64,000 nucleotides of DNA from assembly GCA_021018815.1 (NCBI GenBank), contig JAITYX010000055.1:1364001-1428000 (forward strand), given 5' to 3'. Positions 10,508 through 21,640 of this stretch are shown here, piece after piece (within the stretch, counting starts at the first letter, position 1; each line of letters opens with the position of its first letter). This stretch comes from Talinum fruticosum (lineage: Eukaryota > Streptophyta > Magnoliopsida > Caryophyllales > Talinaceae). The translations under genes and the position numbers were made by a program. The notes beneath the pieces were generated by a model that saw only the letters and a program-made list of their open reading frames with translations, did no database searches and was not told the origin of the DNA.

Positions 10508-11281
10508 GATGCAGTGTCTTGACGGAAAAAAAAAAAAAACTTTCAACAATAGTTATTCAGAGAAACCATATATATATATATGCGGATGCGAGGTGCTGAC
10601 GGAAAAAAAAAAAAAAAACTTTCAACAACAGTTATTCGGAGAAACCATAGTCATATGAGACCTATGACAACAGTTCTCTTGTACAACTCGTTGTTATAGT
10701 TCAGGTTTTAAAACCATCATTAATAAAAACCGTTATAATAATCCTTACCTATGACAAGGGTTTCACTAGACAATCGTTGTTATAAGTCCCTTTAGCTAAG
10801 GTTCCAAGAGAACCGTTATTTTTAGACTCGATTTAGCCGGACTTTTAACAACGGTTATTATAAGAACCTTTGTCATATTTTTCACCTATGACAACGATTG
10901 CATAATGAAAACATTATTATATGTTAGGTTTTAACAACAATTATCAATAAAAACCGTTATAATAGTCCTCATCTATGAGAATGGTTTTATAAGACAACTC
11001 TTATTATAAGTCTCTTTAACTATGGTTCCGGGAGAAACATTTTTGTTAGACCTAGTTTGGTCATGGATTTTAACAACGGTTATTATAAGAACCGTTCTCA
11101 TATTTCTCACCTATGACAACGGTTGTATTATGGAATTGTTGTTATAAGTTGTCATTGACAACTCTTGTAGAATCATTGTCAAAAGTTACCGACTTTTAAC
11201 GACGCTCACTAGACAACGGTTGTCAACCGTTGTTAAAAGTCGTTTGTAACCATTGTTAAAGACCATATTATTTTAGTAGTG
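8961..11281. mobile_element. CACTA-like DNA transposon, non-autonomous
   Basis: It starts TACTACAAAAATGACC and ends TTTTAGTAGTG, close to the plant CACTA terminus CACTACAAAAA and its complement. The right 750 bp is packed with short direct and inverted copies of ACAACGGTT and AACCGTTGT, the subterminal repeats typical of CACTA elements. The left end has AACCGTAGTAATAG repeats in both orientations. Between them lie a CT-rich segment (about 9230-9500) with only a low-complexity open frame, and a (TA)n tract. No transposase is seen. The 3-bp flanks (GAA, CCA) do not match, so either the exact ends are off or the element spans a duplication breakpoint. Confidence 0.65.
10424..10503. repeat. (TA)n microsatellite, about 40 units
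   Basis: About 80 bases of uninterrupted TA lie inside the CACTA-like element. It is followed by a tandem duplication of roughly 76 bp (about 10505-10575 and 10580-10650), each copy with a poly-A run and CTTTCAACAA.AGTTATTC. Confidence 0.95.
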
Positions 11282-12224
11282 CCACAAAGCAAACAATAAG
11301 TACAATAATATTCTTGCTGAAAAAGTGAGTCTGACATGCCTGCATTCTCAGTCAAGACAAAGATAAGACGATCTATGTAATGATCAAGTGTCTTATAATA
11401 TTACATCCTATACTGTATTATCCCCTGCCATCTATAACACATTTATTCATATAACCATATAATTTAGTTTTCATATTATATATTCCCATATGATTTCCCT
11501 TATACCTAATGCATATGCAGACTCATACACGTACATACATTCCTAAGGCTCATTGGACTTCATACTGGATTTTTGGAGAACCGTCACTCAAATATCACAT
11601 CTGTAATGCATCCATTAACCACTAAATAACCATTTTTCATTAACCACTAAATAACCATTTTTTTTAAATGATACTCAATAACCAATGAAACGAGATTAAG
11701 ATAACAAAAGACTTATAATTTGGGAAAAAATTATAATAATAATAATAATTATTATTATTATTATAGCATACCTTAGTATTTATTAGTCCACCATCAACGA
11801 GATGTAAATAGTGGAGAGAAAAGCAAAGACATAGAGAATAGTAGAATGATTCTAGATTTCTTTTTCAATTTTTAATAGAAACCGAAAAACAAAGAGTTGT
11901 CTTCGGTTTGGGTTTGAGTTTGGGTTTGATATTTTCTATTATCAATATATGTAGCAAAAAATTGTTGGTAGAGACCCCATATTTTGTAGAAACTATTTAA
12001 AGGAGGCATCATTTTAATAATATATTTAAAAGTTATGTACATTTTGTGCAAACTATTTATGTGGTCTTTTTTAAACTTTCAATGAATTATAAGTAATAGA
12101 CGGAAATATCCTTACATTCATTTTCTCTCTCATCCATTTCTGATTACAACACATTATGTTAGTTAAAATTTAATATCCATTATTTTTCTCATCCATTTAT
12201 AAGTAATAGACGGAAATATCCTTC
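11282..12224. repeat. Recurrent module, copy 2 (truncated), downstream of MGL copy B
   Basis: From about 11590 this stretch aligns with 28700-29560 (ATCACATCTGTAATGCATCC, the GAGATGTAAA.AGTG motif, GGTTTGGGTTTGATATTTTC). Bases 11282-11590 have no partner in the window and no gene. A short palindromic (ATA)n(TTA)n stretch is at about 11735-11765. The module ends abruptly in a repeated segment near 12200, where about 800 bp present in the copy C block is missing. Confidence 0.65.
12087..12223. repeat. 27-bp exact direct repeat at a deletion junction
   Basis: Bases 12087-12113 and 12197-12223 are identical over 27 bases (core AAGTAATAGACGGAAATATC). The second copy abuts the sequence CGACCACAGATGACTTATG, which in the copy C block lies hundreds of bases further on (about 30357). 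This looks like a deletion repaired with duplicated filler. Confidence 0.75.
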
Positions 12225-12576
12225 GACCACAGATGACTTATGTAAAGCTTTTTATACTGTTAACATCGATGATTTCCTCATGATCGATCTAACCAGCAAG
12301 TTGGGTTGTAATTATGATGCATTATTTTTACAAAAGCTCTACTTTGCATCTCAAGGGCATCCAATGCATATTTCATAGCTTAAAATACATAAGTATTAAA
12401 AAACACGTACATGATGAAACATTATAAATCACACAAAAACAAAGCTGACAATGTAACCAAGTAAACGACATAAAACATAAAAGTAAAGCGCTCTGATCAC
12501 TTCTCTCGTGGCCTTTATTGATATAGTGCGTGGAAGCCAGACAGATGTATGTGACCTTATATATGTAGCAAGATCC

Positions 12577-14970
12577 TTAAGCATCCAATTCAAGGTACGC
12601 ATTCTTGAACTGCCTCCACTTTTGGTCCAAAGTGCCGAAATATCCAATAGAAAACCTTATGTAGCCGGGTGTAATATCACCTCGTTTCTGTGGTGGATCT
12701 TTACCGGCGGTGGCACCAGGGCAGGAGATGAGTGTCTCGTAGTAACCTAAGTCGACTGCCAAGAACCCAAACTTGTGCTTTCGCAAATTCGCCATCAACT
12801 TGTAAGCCCTTTCAGTAGTTCCCACATCAATGCAGAGCATGCCACCGAACCCGTAACCCTTGTTAAGGAGTTGCTTCATGAGTCCATGTTCCGGATGATC
12901 CTCAAGGCCTGGGTATGTGACATTGATACCAAGTTCGTCCTTCATTCTCTTAGCCAGCTTCATTGCGCGATTGCAATGTTTCTTTATTCTTACACCCAAG
13001 TGAGCCATCCGTCCTAATAGCTCAAAGGCTTGAATTGGATTCATAACAGGTCCAAGCATCATTAATGGCCCTCCACGGAAGTTGGTGATTTCCTTCACCA
13101 TTTTCTTCGTTCCACATATAGCACCTGATGTCGATGAAACATAATTTATTAACATCTACATTTTTTCATAAATTTATTCCTTTTTTCTATTTTTCAACGC
13201 AATTGTAATCCTTTTCTTACACATTCCCTTGTATGTTCGCCTTCTATGATTCTGACCTACTGAAATATGCAGGGCTTTTAAACCAAAACATGAAAAAGCA
13301 ATGTTTTTCTCAAAAATCTTATATCAAGGAAAGGGAGGATACTTAACCTGCAAGGACATCAGATCCACCACTGACATACTTGGTCAAGCTATGAATGACA
13401 ATATCAGCTCCAAACTTGGCCGGATTGATAATCATCGGAGTAAAAGTATTGTCCACCACAACCTTGACTCCTTTATCATGAGCTATGCGACTTAACAGAG
13501 GGATGTTGGCGACAACCAGAGCTGGATTTGATACTGGCTCAAAGAACAGCACGTTGGTCTCTCCGGGTCTTATTGCTTCCTCCACCTCCTTCAGATCAGT
13601 AATGTCCACAAAGGATGTGCTGATATTGCATTTTTCTGGCAAAAAGTTCTTCAGAAGAAAATGGCTTCCTCCATAAAGTGCGTCTGCTGCCACCACATGA
13701 CCTCCATTGTTGCACAGATACATTAAGACTGCTGTTACTGCAGACATACCTGTCCAAAACAAGATGATATGTCAATCATTCTAATCTAAAAGCGTTCAAA
13801 AGGAAAACTATACAGCAAGCATGTGAATCAAAAGTTTAAATTTATGGTCGAAGTCGTAAGATAGTTGTAAAATTAGTTAGAAAGAGGTATAAAAAGTTGT
13901 AAGCAACTGTAAAGAGTTATAATCTATCAGAAGTTGTAAGGAGCTGTAAAGTTGAAAGGTAAAGGTAAATGTATTAAGGTCTTACTTAGAAGACTCTGAA
14001 ACCATATTTAACAATAATTTTAACCAAAAATTTAAATTATATATATCTTGAATAAGACTGGATCAATAGATCCAAAACTTTCTGCACAAAATTAAAATAT
14101 CCCACATTAGAAGATTTGGATGATTTAAGGCATATGTCCTTTTCAAAAATTATTTAGTCTGTTCTAACTACTACATTTCATTTTAGTTGATATTTTAGAG
14201 TTATTAGATAATATAAAAGAATATAAATTATATGACAAATTTTAAGTTAAAAATTAAATTACACTCCTGAAAAAAATCAATGAAAGCAGAAAAAAGATAG
14301 AGAAAAAATAATATTAATAAGGATAAAATTGATAAATTAGATGTTAATATTTTGAATTGTAAATTCGATATATATTATGAAGCAATAAAAAACACATTAC
14401 GTTGAAATAGAGGGAGTATTAAATGTTAAGCGGAAAATATTAATTCAACTGCATGATGTCCACTAGATTATTATTTATTATGTTGTTTTCTTGGTGAGTC
14501 TCCCCATAAGTAGTTGTGAAATCATATGAAATTTTCTTTACTATGAGCCGGTTTTATTGTTAAACTCAACAATTAGTCCTGAAAATTTGGCATGTACGAT
14601 CAATCATGCATTCCAAAGAAGTGAAAAAGTAAGTGATACCGCTAGAGGTGCAATAGGCACTCTCGGTAGCTTCCAAGGCAGCCATGTAACGGCTTAGATC
14701 TTCGACGGTGGGGTTGAAGCTCCGGCTGTAGACGTAGACACCAGCATCAGGACCGAGCTCGCCTTTGATGGCCTGAGTCATTTCCTCTGGGCTCTTGAAG
14801 GCAAAGGTGTTGGAGAACTCGATCGAGATGTTAACCCCATTATGTTCGCCGAGTTCATGACATACGTTAGCCAATCTTTCAGCCGGGGCATCCTCAAGGT
14901 GGTAGGGTTCAACTTTCTCATCAGGGTTTCCTCCATTTTGGAGGGCCTTAGGTTCACTAGAGTTGGACAT
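12577..14970 (-). CDS. MGL: Methionine gamma-lyase, copy B (exons 14970-14640, 13749-13348, 13124-12577)
   Basis: This is a second full-length paralogue of 426 aa with the same three-exon layout and Gly-split phase 1 introns. Intron 1 is 890 nt and intron 2 only 223 nt, the shortest of the three. The PLP and substrate residues are all present: Tyr81/Arg83 (YSRSFNPT), Asp210, Lys234 (HSLTKY) and Arg401 (IRFSIGY). It differs from A and C mainly in exon 3: CGTKKMVKEITNFRGG against CGKEEMIQEITNFSSG, IQAFELL against LQAFDLL, and AKRMKDELGINV against AQRMKDELNINV. Its own TATA and CGCG boxes are intact, with the same 81-bp spacing as in C. It is predicted to be a cytosolic methionine-cleaving enzyme; no defect is visible. 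Confidence 0.93.
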
Positions 14971-15072
14971 AGTTGCAGTGTCCTAAAGCAAATGACAAAA
15001 GGGGAAAAGCAACGTTTCTAGGGCAGTGGTGCTGAGGGTTGTGAATGAGTTAGGTGGAGGGGGATAACGTCC

Positions 15073-15081
15073 CTATTTATA
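15073..15081 (-). promoter_or_regulatory. TATA box of MGL copy B
   Basis: TATAAATAG on the minus strand, about 103 bp upstream of the ATG at 14970, in the same context as copies A and C. Confidence 0.8.
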
Positions 15082-15162
15082 AGCGGGGGTGGGTCATGAC
15101 AATCTAAGTTGCATATAATTTCACATTAATGTATTATACTGCAAACGTTGAACATGTGTAAT

Positions 15163-15174
15163 TATACGCGTATA
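15163..15174. promoter_or_regulatory. Palindromic CGCG box upstream of MGL copy B
   Basis: TATACGCGTATA, identical to the copy A site, with 81 bp between it and the TATA box. It is a CAMTA-type motif by sequence; binding is not shown. Confidence 0.5.
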
Positions 15175-15462
15175 AAATTGAATACTGCAAGCCACCTCTC
15201 CTCCTGTGCTTCACTGCATATAATAAATGTATCAAAAACATCAGTTAGAGTAATATTGAGTAATTATCCTTCTAAATATTTTGAGATTTTAATGACCACA
15301 AAGCATGTTAAGAAAACGGTGAGCACCAATAATAAAACTGATTATTTGTCAAAGTAATATATTCAAAGTTGAGCCTACGGTTACACGGGTCTTAACATTG
15401 AAATCGAAGTGGATTCACATAAGATGTAATATGTATGTTTATTAAAGAGAGGTAGATATAAT

Positions 15463-16007
15463 TAGGGGTGTGCAAATCTGGTTAATAACATTTTCAGTTA
15501 TTTGAACTTTCGGATAGTTAAAAAGTCGATTCATAACCGATTTGATTTTTCGGTTAACTGAGTTTACGGATCGGCAAAATCTCGATCCATAATCGAACCG
15601 AAAGGTTCGGTTAATCGATTTTTCGATCCGGTTTTGTGGCTAATCGTTAGTTGAAACATAACCTATGAAATAAAGTAGAAGTAAAATACAACAAAACACA
15701 AGTTTCTAACCAAAAAAGTAAAATACAATAAAAGAGAAGTTTTTGGTTGCAAAATATAATTTTTTCAATCCCATAAAACAATTTTTGGTTTATATACCTA
15801 TGATTATTTTTAAAAAAATTAGTTCGGTTGATTGCCGATTAACCGAATTTTTCCAAGTTCTGATCCGTTAGTGATTCATTAACCGAAAAAGTCTGGTTTG
15901 ATTAACCGAACTAATTTTTTAAAAAATTTATTTGATTAACCGATTTTTGGATCGATTTTTTAATTTTTTAGATCGGGTTATTGAGTTTGATTTTTCTGCA
16001 CACCCTA
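15463..16007. mobile_element. hAT-like non-autonomous element (545 bp)
   Basis: It starts TAGGGGTGTGCAAA and ends TCTGCACACCCTA, a clear terminal inverted repeat. The flanks are GATATAAT (15455-15462) and GATATAAC (16008-16015), an 8-bp target duplication with one change. The equivalent place upstream of copy A (about 7545) has only one copy of the target. The interior is rich in CGGTTAA/TTAACCG words and an A-rich middle, with no coding capacity. Confidence 0.92.
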
Positions 16008-16015
16008 GATATAAC

Positions 16016-17494
16016 AATCATTATTATGGAGATTAAGGCTAAGTAACCAATAATTTGATGTAAATGAATCACGCAAAAAGAAACACATATGATGTAGAGA
16101 TCTTATAAATCATGATAAAAAATTAATTATTTCATTGAATAATCACCATGTAACTCAATCAGATAATCCATCTCACTTAGAGATAATCATATATAATAAA
16201 TAAAAGTTAACCAGATGTAATTTAAAGCGGGTCGTTACGATATTATGATATTTATGGGAAACAATGAGAAAGCAGTGTAAAAATTCATAATTCAATGTGA
16301 TAATTATTTTTTTTTTGGTATAGATGAATCAAAATAAACGAGTACAACGTAATAGGTTGGGAAGGAAGAATCGAACCTAAAACTTCAGTCTTAACGACAT
16401 GATGTCATTGATATTTAATGTGATAATTAGAGAAGACCGTATAATTGAATGCATAATTCAACGTGGAAATTTAAAAAGACTGTTCACATGGCTTATCGTC
16501 AACAGTGCTGACACCTACAATTTCGGATGTATGAGGCAATCTTTTTATTATTATTATTATTATGCTACCCTTCTTTGTCAATAATGAGGATAAAATTTGT
16601 GTAAAAAGATTAATTTGTCCTAAGACATTAGAAATGAAGAAAATCAATGAAAAAAATGAGTAAAAAAATAATTAATAAGAACAAAATTGGTAAATTAGTC
16701 ACTAATACGTTATTAAAATTGTAAAGTGATATATATTGTGAAATGAAGACAGTTAATTAAAATGATATATATTTTAAAATAGAGGGACAGGGTAATTCTT
16801 AACAAGCCGTTCACTGGATTGACTATTAAATTTAAGCTTGAGTGCTTGACAAACCTCTTCCTAACTTTATACAATAATTGTTAGAGTACAAGAGTTTTGA
16901 GATTGAAACTTTAGGGTTGTCAATATAATTGTGAGTATAAGAGTTTTTGAGATTGGAGCTTTAGGGTTGTCGTGGTATTCATTAGCAAGGTTACTCTTAT
17001 GATATGTGTGCGAGAGGCAGAAAGAGGCCAACAGGGAGTTGGAGACAGAAAAAGAAAACAACGGCGCATAATCCGATCGAAGAAACGTGTAAATCTCGTG
17101 GCTTTAATGCTCCATTAAAGCCTCATCTACAGACTTGGAACGCGTAAAATGATTCCTCCGCTAATGGATCACGTGTTACATTGAATCACGTAACCATTTT
17201 ATAATATTTATTAATTTATGATTATAAAAGAATATTAAAAAAATATGTAATTGTGATAAATTTATATTAAAAGATTAAATTGTCTTAACATTTCATTGTA
17301 AATGTTTTCATTAAAAATAAAAAAAATCAATGAAAAAAAAATAGATCTACATTTTAGTACGTTAAGTTCTTACACAATAACTTTTGAAATTGGCGAAAAT
17401 TTGAATAAATAGATTTAAGTCCTAAAATGATGAAAACGGATTTTACATTTTTATTTTTCCTTAATAACAATAATAATAACAATTATAAATCATA
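16016..17494. other. Upstream flank of copy B, no gene
   Basis: Bases 16016-16260 and 16790-17370 align with the flanks of copies A and C; 16795-17370 matches 36720 and then 38810-39400. The TTTGAGATTGGAGCTTTAGGG motif occurs twice here (about 16896 and 16951). A short segment at 16355-16400 with AATCGAACCT resembles the end of a transposon-derived repeat, not a tRNA. No conserved reading frame is seen. Confidence 0.6.
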
Positions 17495-17507
17495 GATGAT
17501 GATGATG

Positions 17508-17587
<80 letters not shown>
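17495..17587. repeat. (GAT)n(AAT)n microsatellite
   Basis: Four GAT units run into about 27 units of AAT without interruption. Confidence 0.95.
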
Positions 17588-17681
17588 CTATGTATATGTG
17601 TCATAATAAAACCAAGACCATTTTATGGGTGTATAATTTTTATGTTGTCAATTTTAACTTTGATTTGCATTATATTACATG

Positions 17682-18166
17682 TAGGGGTGAGCGGGACTCG
17701 GATATCGAGTCATTTTGGCCTAACCCGATCTTGGACCCAGTCGAACCGGATCCAAATATTTGGACCCAGTTGTGGATCCAATTAGAATTTGATCCAGAAA
17801 TCTGGAACTGGCCCCAAACTAGGTGGGATCGGGTACCCAATTGTTTGCTTCACAATTTGAGTTTTTGTGATTTTTTTCTTTTGTTTTTAATTTTTGGAGT
17901 AAAGTTTTCGCCTATAATTATTCAATATTTCCAATGCACTCAATCTAATAATACCTTGTAATTGTGACTATTACAAAAAGTTTGAATCTAACATCAACAA
18001 TGAAACAAAAAGTCTCAAATCCACATGTAACACAAATACCGAATTACAAGTTTAAATCTTAAAAAACATCATGGAAAAAAACATAAAGAAAAAAGTCTCA
18101 AATAATCCAACATTAACAATAAAATAGAAACTCTCAAATTCAAAAAATTTTAGAGTAAATTTAATA

Positions 18167-18207
<41 letters not shown>

Positions 18208-18412
18208 CTTTTAAAAATATCGATATTGGGTAAGCTGGTCCGGGTCCGATCCTAGTCCAACTTTTCACTACATGGTCCCAACCCAGTTGTAACCGGGTCC
18301 TAAAAGTTGGACCCGGTCCCGGACCCAGTTCAACCGGGTACGGATCTGGACCCATCGAGTCTAAACCGGGTTCGAGTCCGGGAGCGAGTACCCAATTTTT
18401 TGCTCACCCCTA
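17682..18412. mobile_element. hAT-like non-autonomous element (731 bp)
   Basis: The ends are TAGGGGTGAGCGG and TTGCTCACCCCTA, inverted repeats of each other. The flanks ATTACATG (17674-17681) and ATTACAGG (18413-18420) form an 8-bp target duplication with one change. Both ends hold degenerate 'ggacccggt' and 'accgggtcc' words that could pair in a hairpin. The middle is AT-rich with a (TA)n run at 18171-18202. No transposase is encoded. Confidence 0.92.
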
Positions 18413-18420
18413 ATTACAGG

Positions 18421-20238
18421 AGGTTTATTTGGCATGTGCTTAATTTTTTATAATTGATTTTTTCATTAAAAAAACCTTCTTCGTAATTGATTTGAATGAG
18501 CAGTGAACGTTGTGAGGTAGTTACCACTAATTCTAAATTATAACTTCCCACTCCTCCAAATATGTCAAGCACTCTCTCCTCAAACATAAAACCATTCCTA
18601 CTAAATCTCTATCCAATAGAAACCTCAAACCTTTATATAAATTTTATTGTAACGCTTTGTACTATTTCATAGAATCTCTTTCTAAACTCTCATCGTTATG
18701 ATCATGCTTCTATTTTTTCAAGTTTGATTTCTTTATTTTCTCACTTTCTATCTATTTTGCAATACAATTTCATTTAATATGGTTCTTACAATTCCCTCCC
18801 ATAAATGAGAGATCGGTTATCAAACAATTTGCATAATATGCGAGGATCATGACCCAAATTCGAATTCGGTTAACAAAATATATCAAACCTGAAATTGGGT
18901 GATTGTTCCTCTTTCTCTCTCATCGTATATGTTTGTGAAGATTTAACTACACATAATCTACAATTATCCCTTCATTGTGAATGAATTTGACCCGAGCCCG
19001 ATCTGTAAATTGTGAAATGCTTACGTGAGCATATACTCTCGGAGAGAAAAATAAACATTAGGCCCGTAAAATCCCCCATATTTTTCGTTTGTCCAAGCGT
19101 CTCGTGACATATGGCGAGGAGCGAGATATTTTCATGTGCGTATAAGACGAGTTGAAGCCCGACCTTTGTGTATTGATTCTGAAACCCTTTTTTGAGTTTT
19201 ATCCAGTTGAGTTTTGGGAAAAGAGTAGACTCACAAATATATTGCAAGGATGACGAGATGGAAGGTAAAGAACAATGTGTAGTTAAGATGTCAACCCTTC
19301 TCTTTTGATTTTGGGAAAAGTGAAGACATAGAAAGAGATTGATGAGAGATGCACATGCATATAATTGAATTAAAATATGTACAGTTAGTAGATCTAGTGG
19401 CAATAACACTTAACACTTCCACTCTCTTCACCAAAAATTTTGGTGGAGACAATTTTTGTACAAATTGAGTAAAGAAATTGGGATGGGTTGTGGATTTGGG
19501 TTATAAGTTTGGAATTGATATTCCTATCCCCCTTGAAGTTTCAATTCCAATTAGGATTACCCCTTATATAGGAGTCTTGTTGGATGACCCGTAGTTACAC
19601 TTGCAAAAATAAAAATATACAATAAGCAGAGATGAAAGGGGAGTGAGAGGTAGAGGATGAAGAATAAGATATCTAAGGCTATACCGTCTAACCATGGACA
19701 CAACCCCCAAATCCTCAAAACATATCTAGAGCCTCACAATAAAAGAATAGTTTAATTTTTCAAAAATATATATTTCATTTTCATGTCAATCTCTTTTATT
19801 ATGCTACTTTTTTATGGGAAATTTTATTATGCTACTTTATTAGACTATTATTAATTTTATTTGTTTTGATAACTTTCAATATGTCTTTATATATTTTATC
19901 TAAATTTGATCGATGTCCTATTGATAATTTATTAAATTAATTTTGATATTAGTTACCTTCACATCCTGTCATCAACAATGTATACTCCATTATATATAAA
20001 ATCAAGCCCCTGTTATGATGTATAACTTTTACATTGCTAAATTTATACTATTTTAAGAGAACTATTTTAAAACATATTTCTTCATAACAAGAATCATAAT
20101 TCTCAACTAATTCTATAAAAAAATACATTGATTAAAAAAATCATGTTTCAATTAACAAAACAAATTTGTCAAAAAAGAGAGGAAGAAAAAGTAAATCTTC
20201 CCTCAAAGTCTCGCTATTTGTTTTTTGTTTTTTTTACA

Positions 20239-20240
<2 letters not shown>
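18421..20240. other. Intergenic DNA, no recognised gene
   Basis: An open frame on the minus strand (18972-19409, 145 codons) has no family features that I recognise and no support from another copy in the window. Its first half translates as hydrophobic low-complexity sequence. The rest is AT-rich. Confidence 0.5.

Positions 20241-20297
<57 letters not shown>
20241..20297. repeat. (TAA)n microsatellite
   Basis: About 19 uninterrupted TAA units. Confidence 0.95.
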
Positions 20298-20299
<2 letters not shown>

Positions 20300-20639
20300 G
20301 TATATGGTGTAATTTTTTTTAAATTTTTGGATAAATGTGTCATTTTTATAAACACCTCTTCTCTAAATGTTAATAGAAAAGAGTTGATTGAAAAAAGTTA
20401 TTTGACCTTAAACATCCGTTCCAAACAACTGTTGCTATTCCAAAAACTTATTTACCCAATACCTATTTAGTTGTTTGATTCGACCCAAAATAGTTCTAAA
20501 TATTGACAATATTATTTTTTTAATTTTCTATCTTTTTTAATCTATTCTAAGCATCTATCATAAATTTATTATTTGAAAGTCTTATAAAATACTATTAACG
20601 ATTTGCACAAATCGAGACACAAAAAAAAATTTGCATCAA

Positions 20640-21570
20640 TAACGTGACAAGTTAATAATAATAATAATAATCAGGACCTCTGCATCCTTTAGTATTATTA
20701 GTCGACCATCAAAGGGACACAAATAATGGAGAGAAAAGCTAAGAGATAGAGAATAGACTAAAGATTCTAGATTTTCGTCTTCAATTTTGCGTAGGAACCG
20801 AAAGAAAGAGTTACCTTGGGTTTGGATCTGATATTTTCTATTATCAATATATATATATGATTGTATATAAAATCAAAATATATATATACTAACATAATGT
20901 GACTATTTTAATTTAATTTTTTTATCTAAAATTTTTATAATGATGTTTTTCATATAATTACGTCATATTATGTTAATTAATATAAGTTTGATATCTGTTT
21001 TATTAGTATACTGAGAGCAGTTGAAGTTTGTATTTTCCATTTTATTAAGAGGCAAGAACTCCCTCTCCTCATCTTACCCTTCCATGTTCGAGTCAATAAT
21101 GAGTTAAGAATTCATTATTTGCTTTCATGGAGAAGCGTGAAATATCATCTTGCACTACTAATTACATTGTCAGCATGTATTTCTTCTATTCATATTGTCA
21201 CTGCTCAAGGTGATATCCATTTAATAAATTTACGTTCACACACGTATTAAGAGTCACGTTGAGTAGCGACAGCATGAAATAATATCCACATTATATATAA
21301 ATAAATTAAGAAAAAACTCGGACCGTTTGGCGACAAGGGCCAATCACAGAGACATGGAAAAGAGAGAATAGAGGGGCGAGCCGTGATTTAGTGTCTAGGC
21401 CTGAGCAAAAATTCGGTACCCGAATTCGATTTGTACCCTATAGGTTTAGATTCGGATATGATTAAACCGGATTTAAAATCGGGTATAAAATTTAGGATCC
21501 GGTTAAATCGGATTTGGGATCGGATAGTGAAAACATGGATCCAAACTCGGACCCGTTACCCGGATATCTA

Positions 21571-21640
<70 letters not shown>

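Noticed and set aside
10360..10599. Open frame encoding an Ile-Tyr repeat
   Set aside because: It is a translation of the (TA)n microsatellite.
16340..16400. Possible tRNA because of AATCGAACCT
   Set aside because: No acceptor stem, D arm or anticodon arm can be formed around it; it resembles the end of a transposon-derived repeat.
18972..19409. 145-codon minus-strand frame
   Set aside because: No family motif, no intron or promoter context, and low-complexity hydrophobic start; not supported as a gene.
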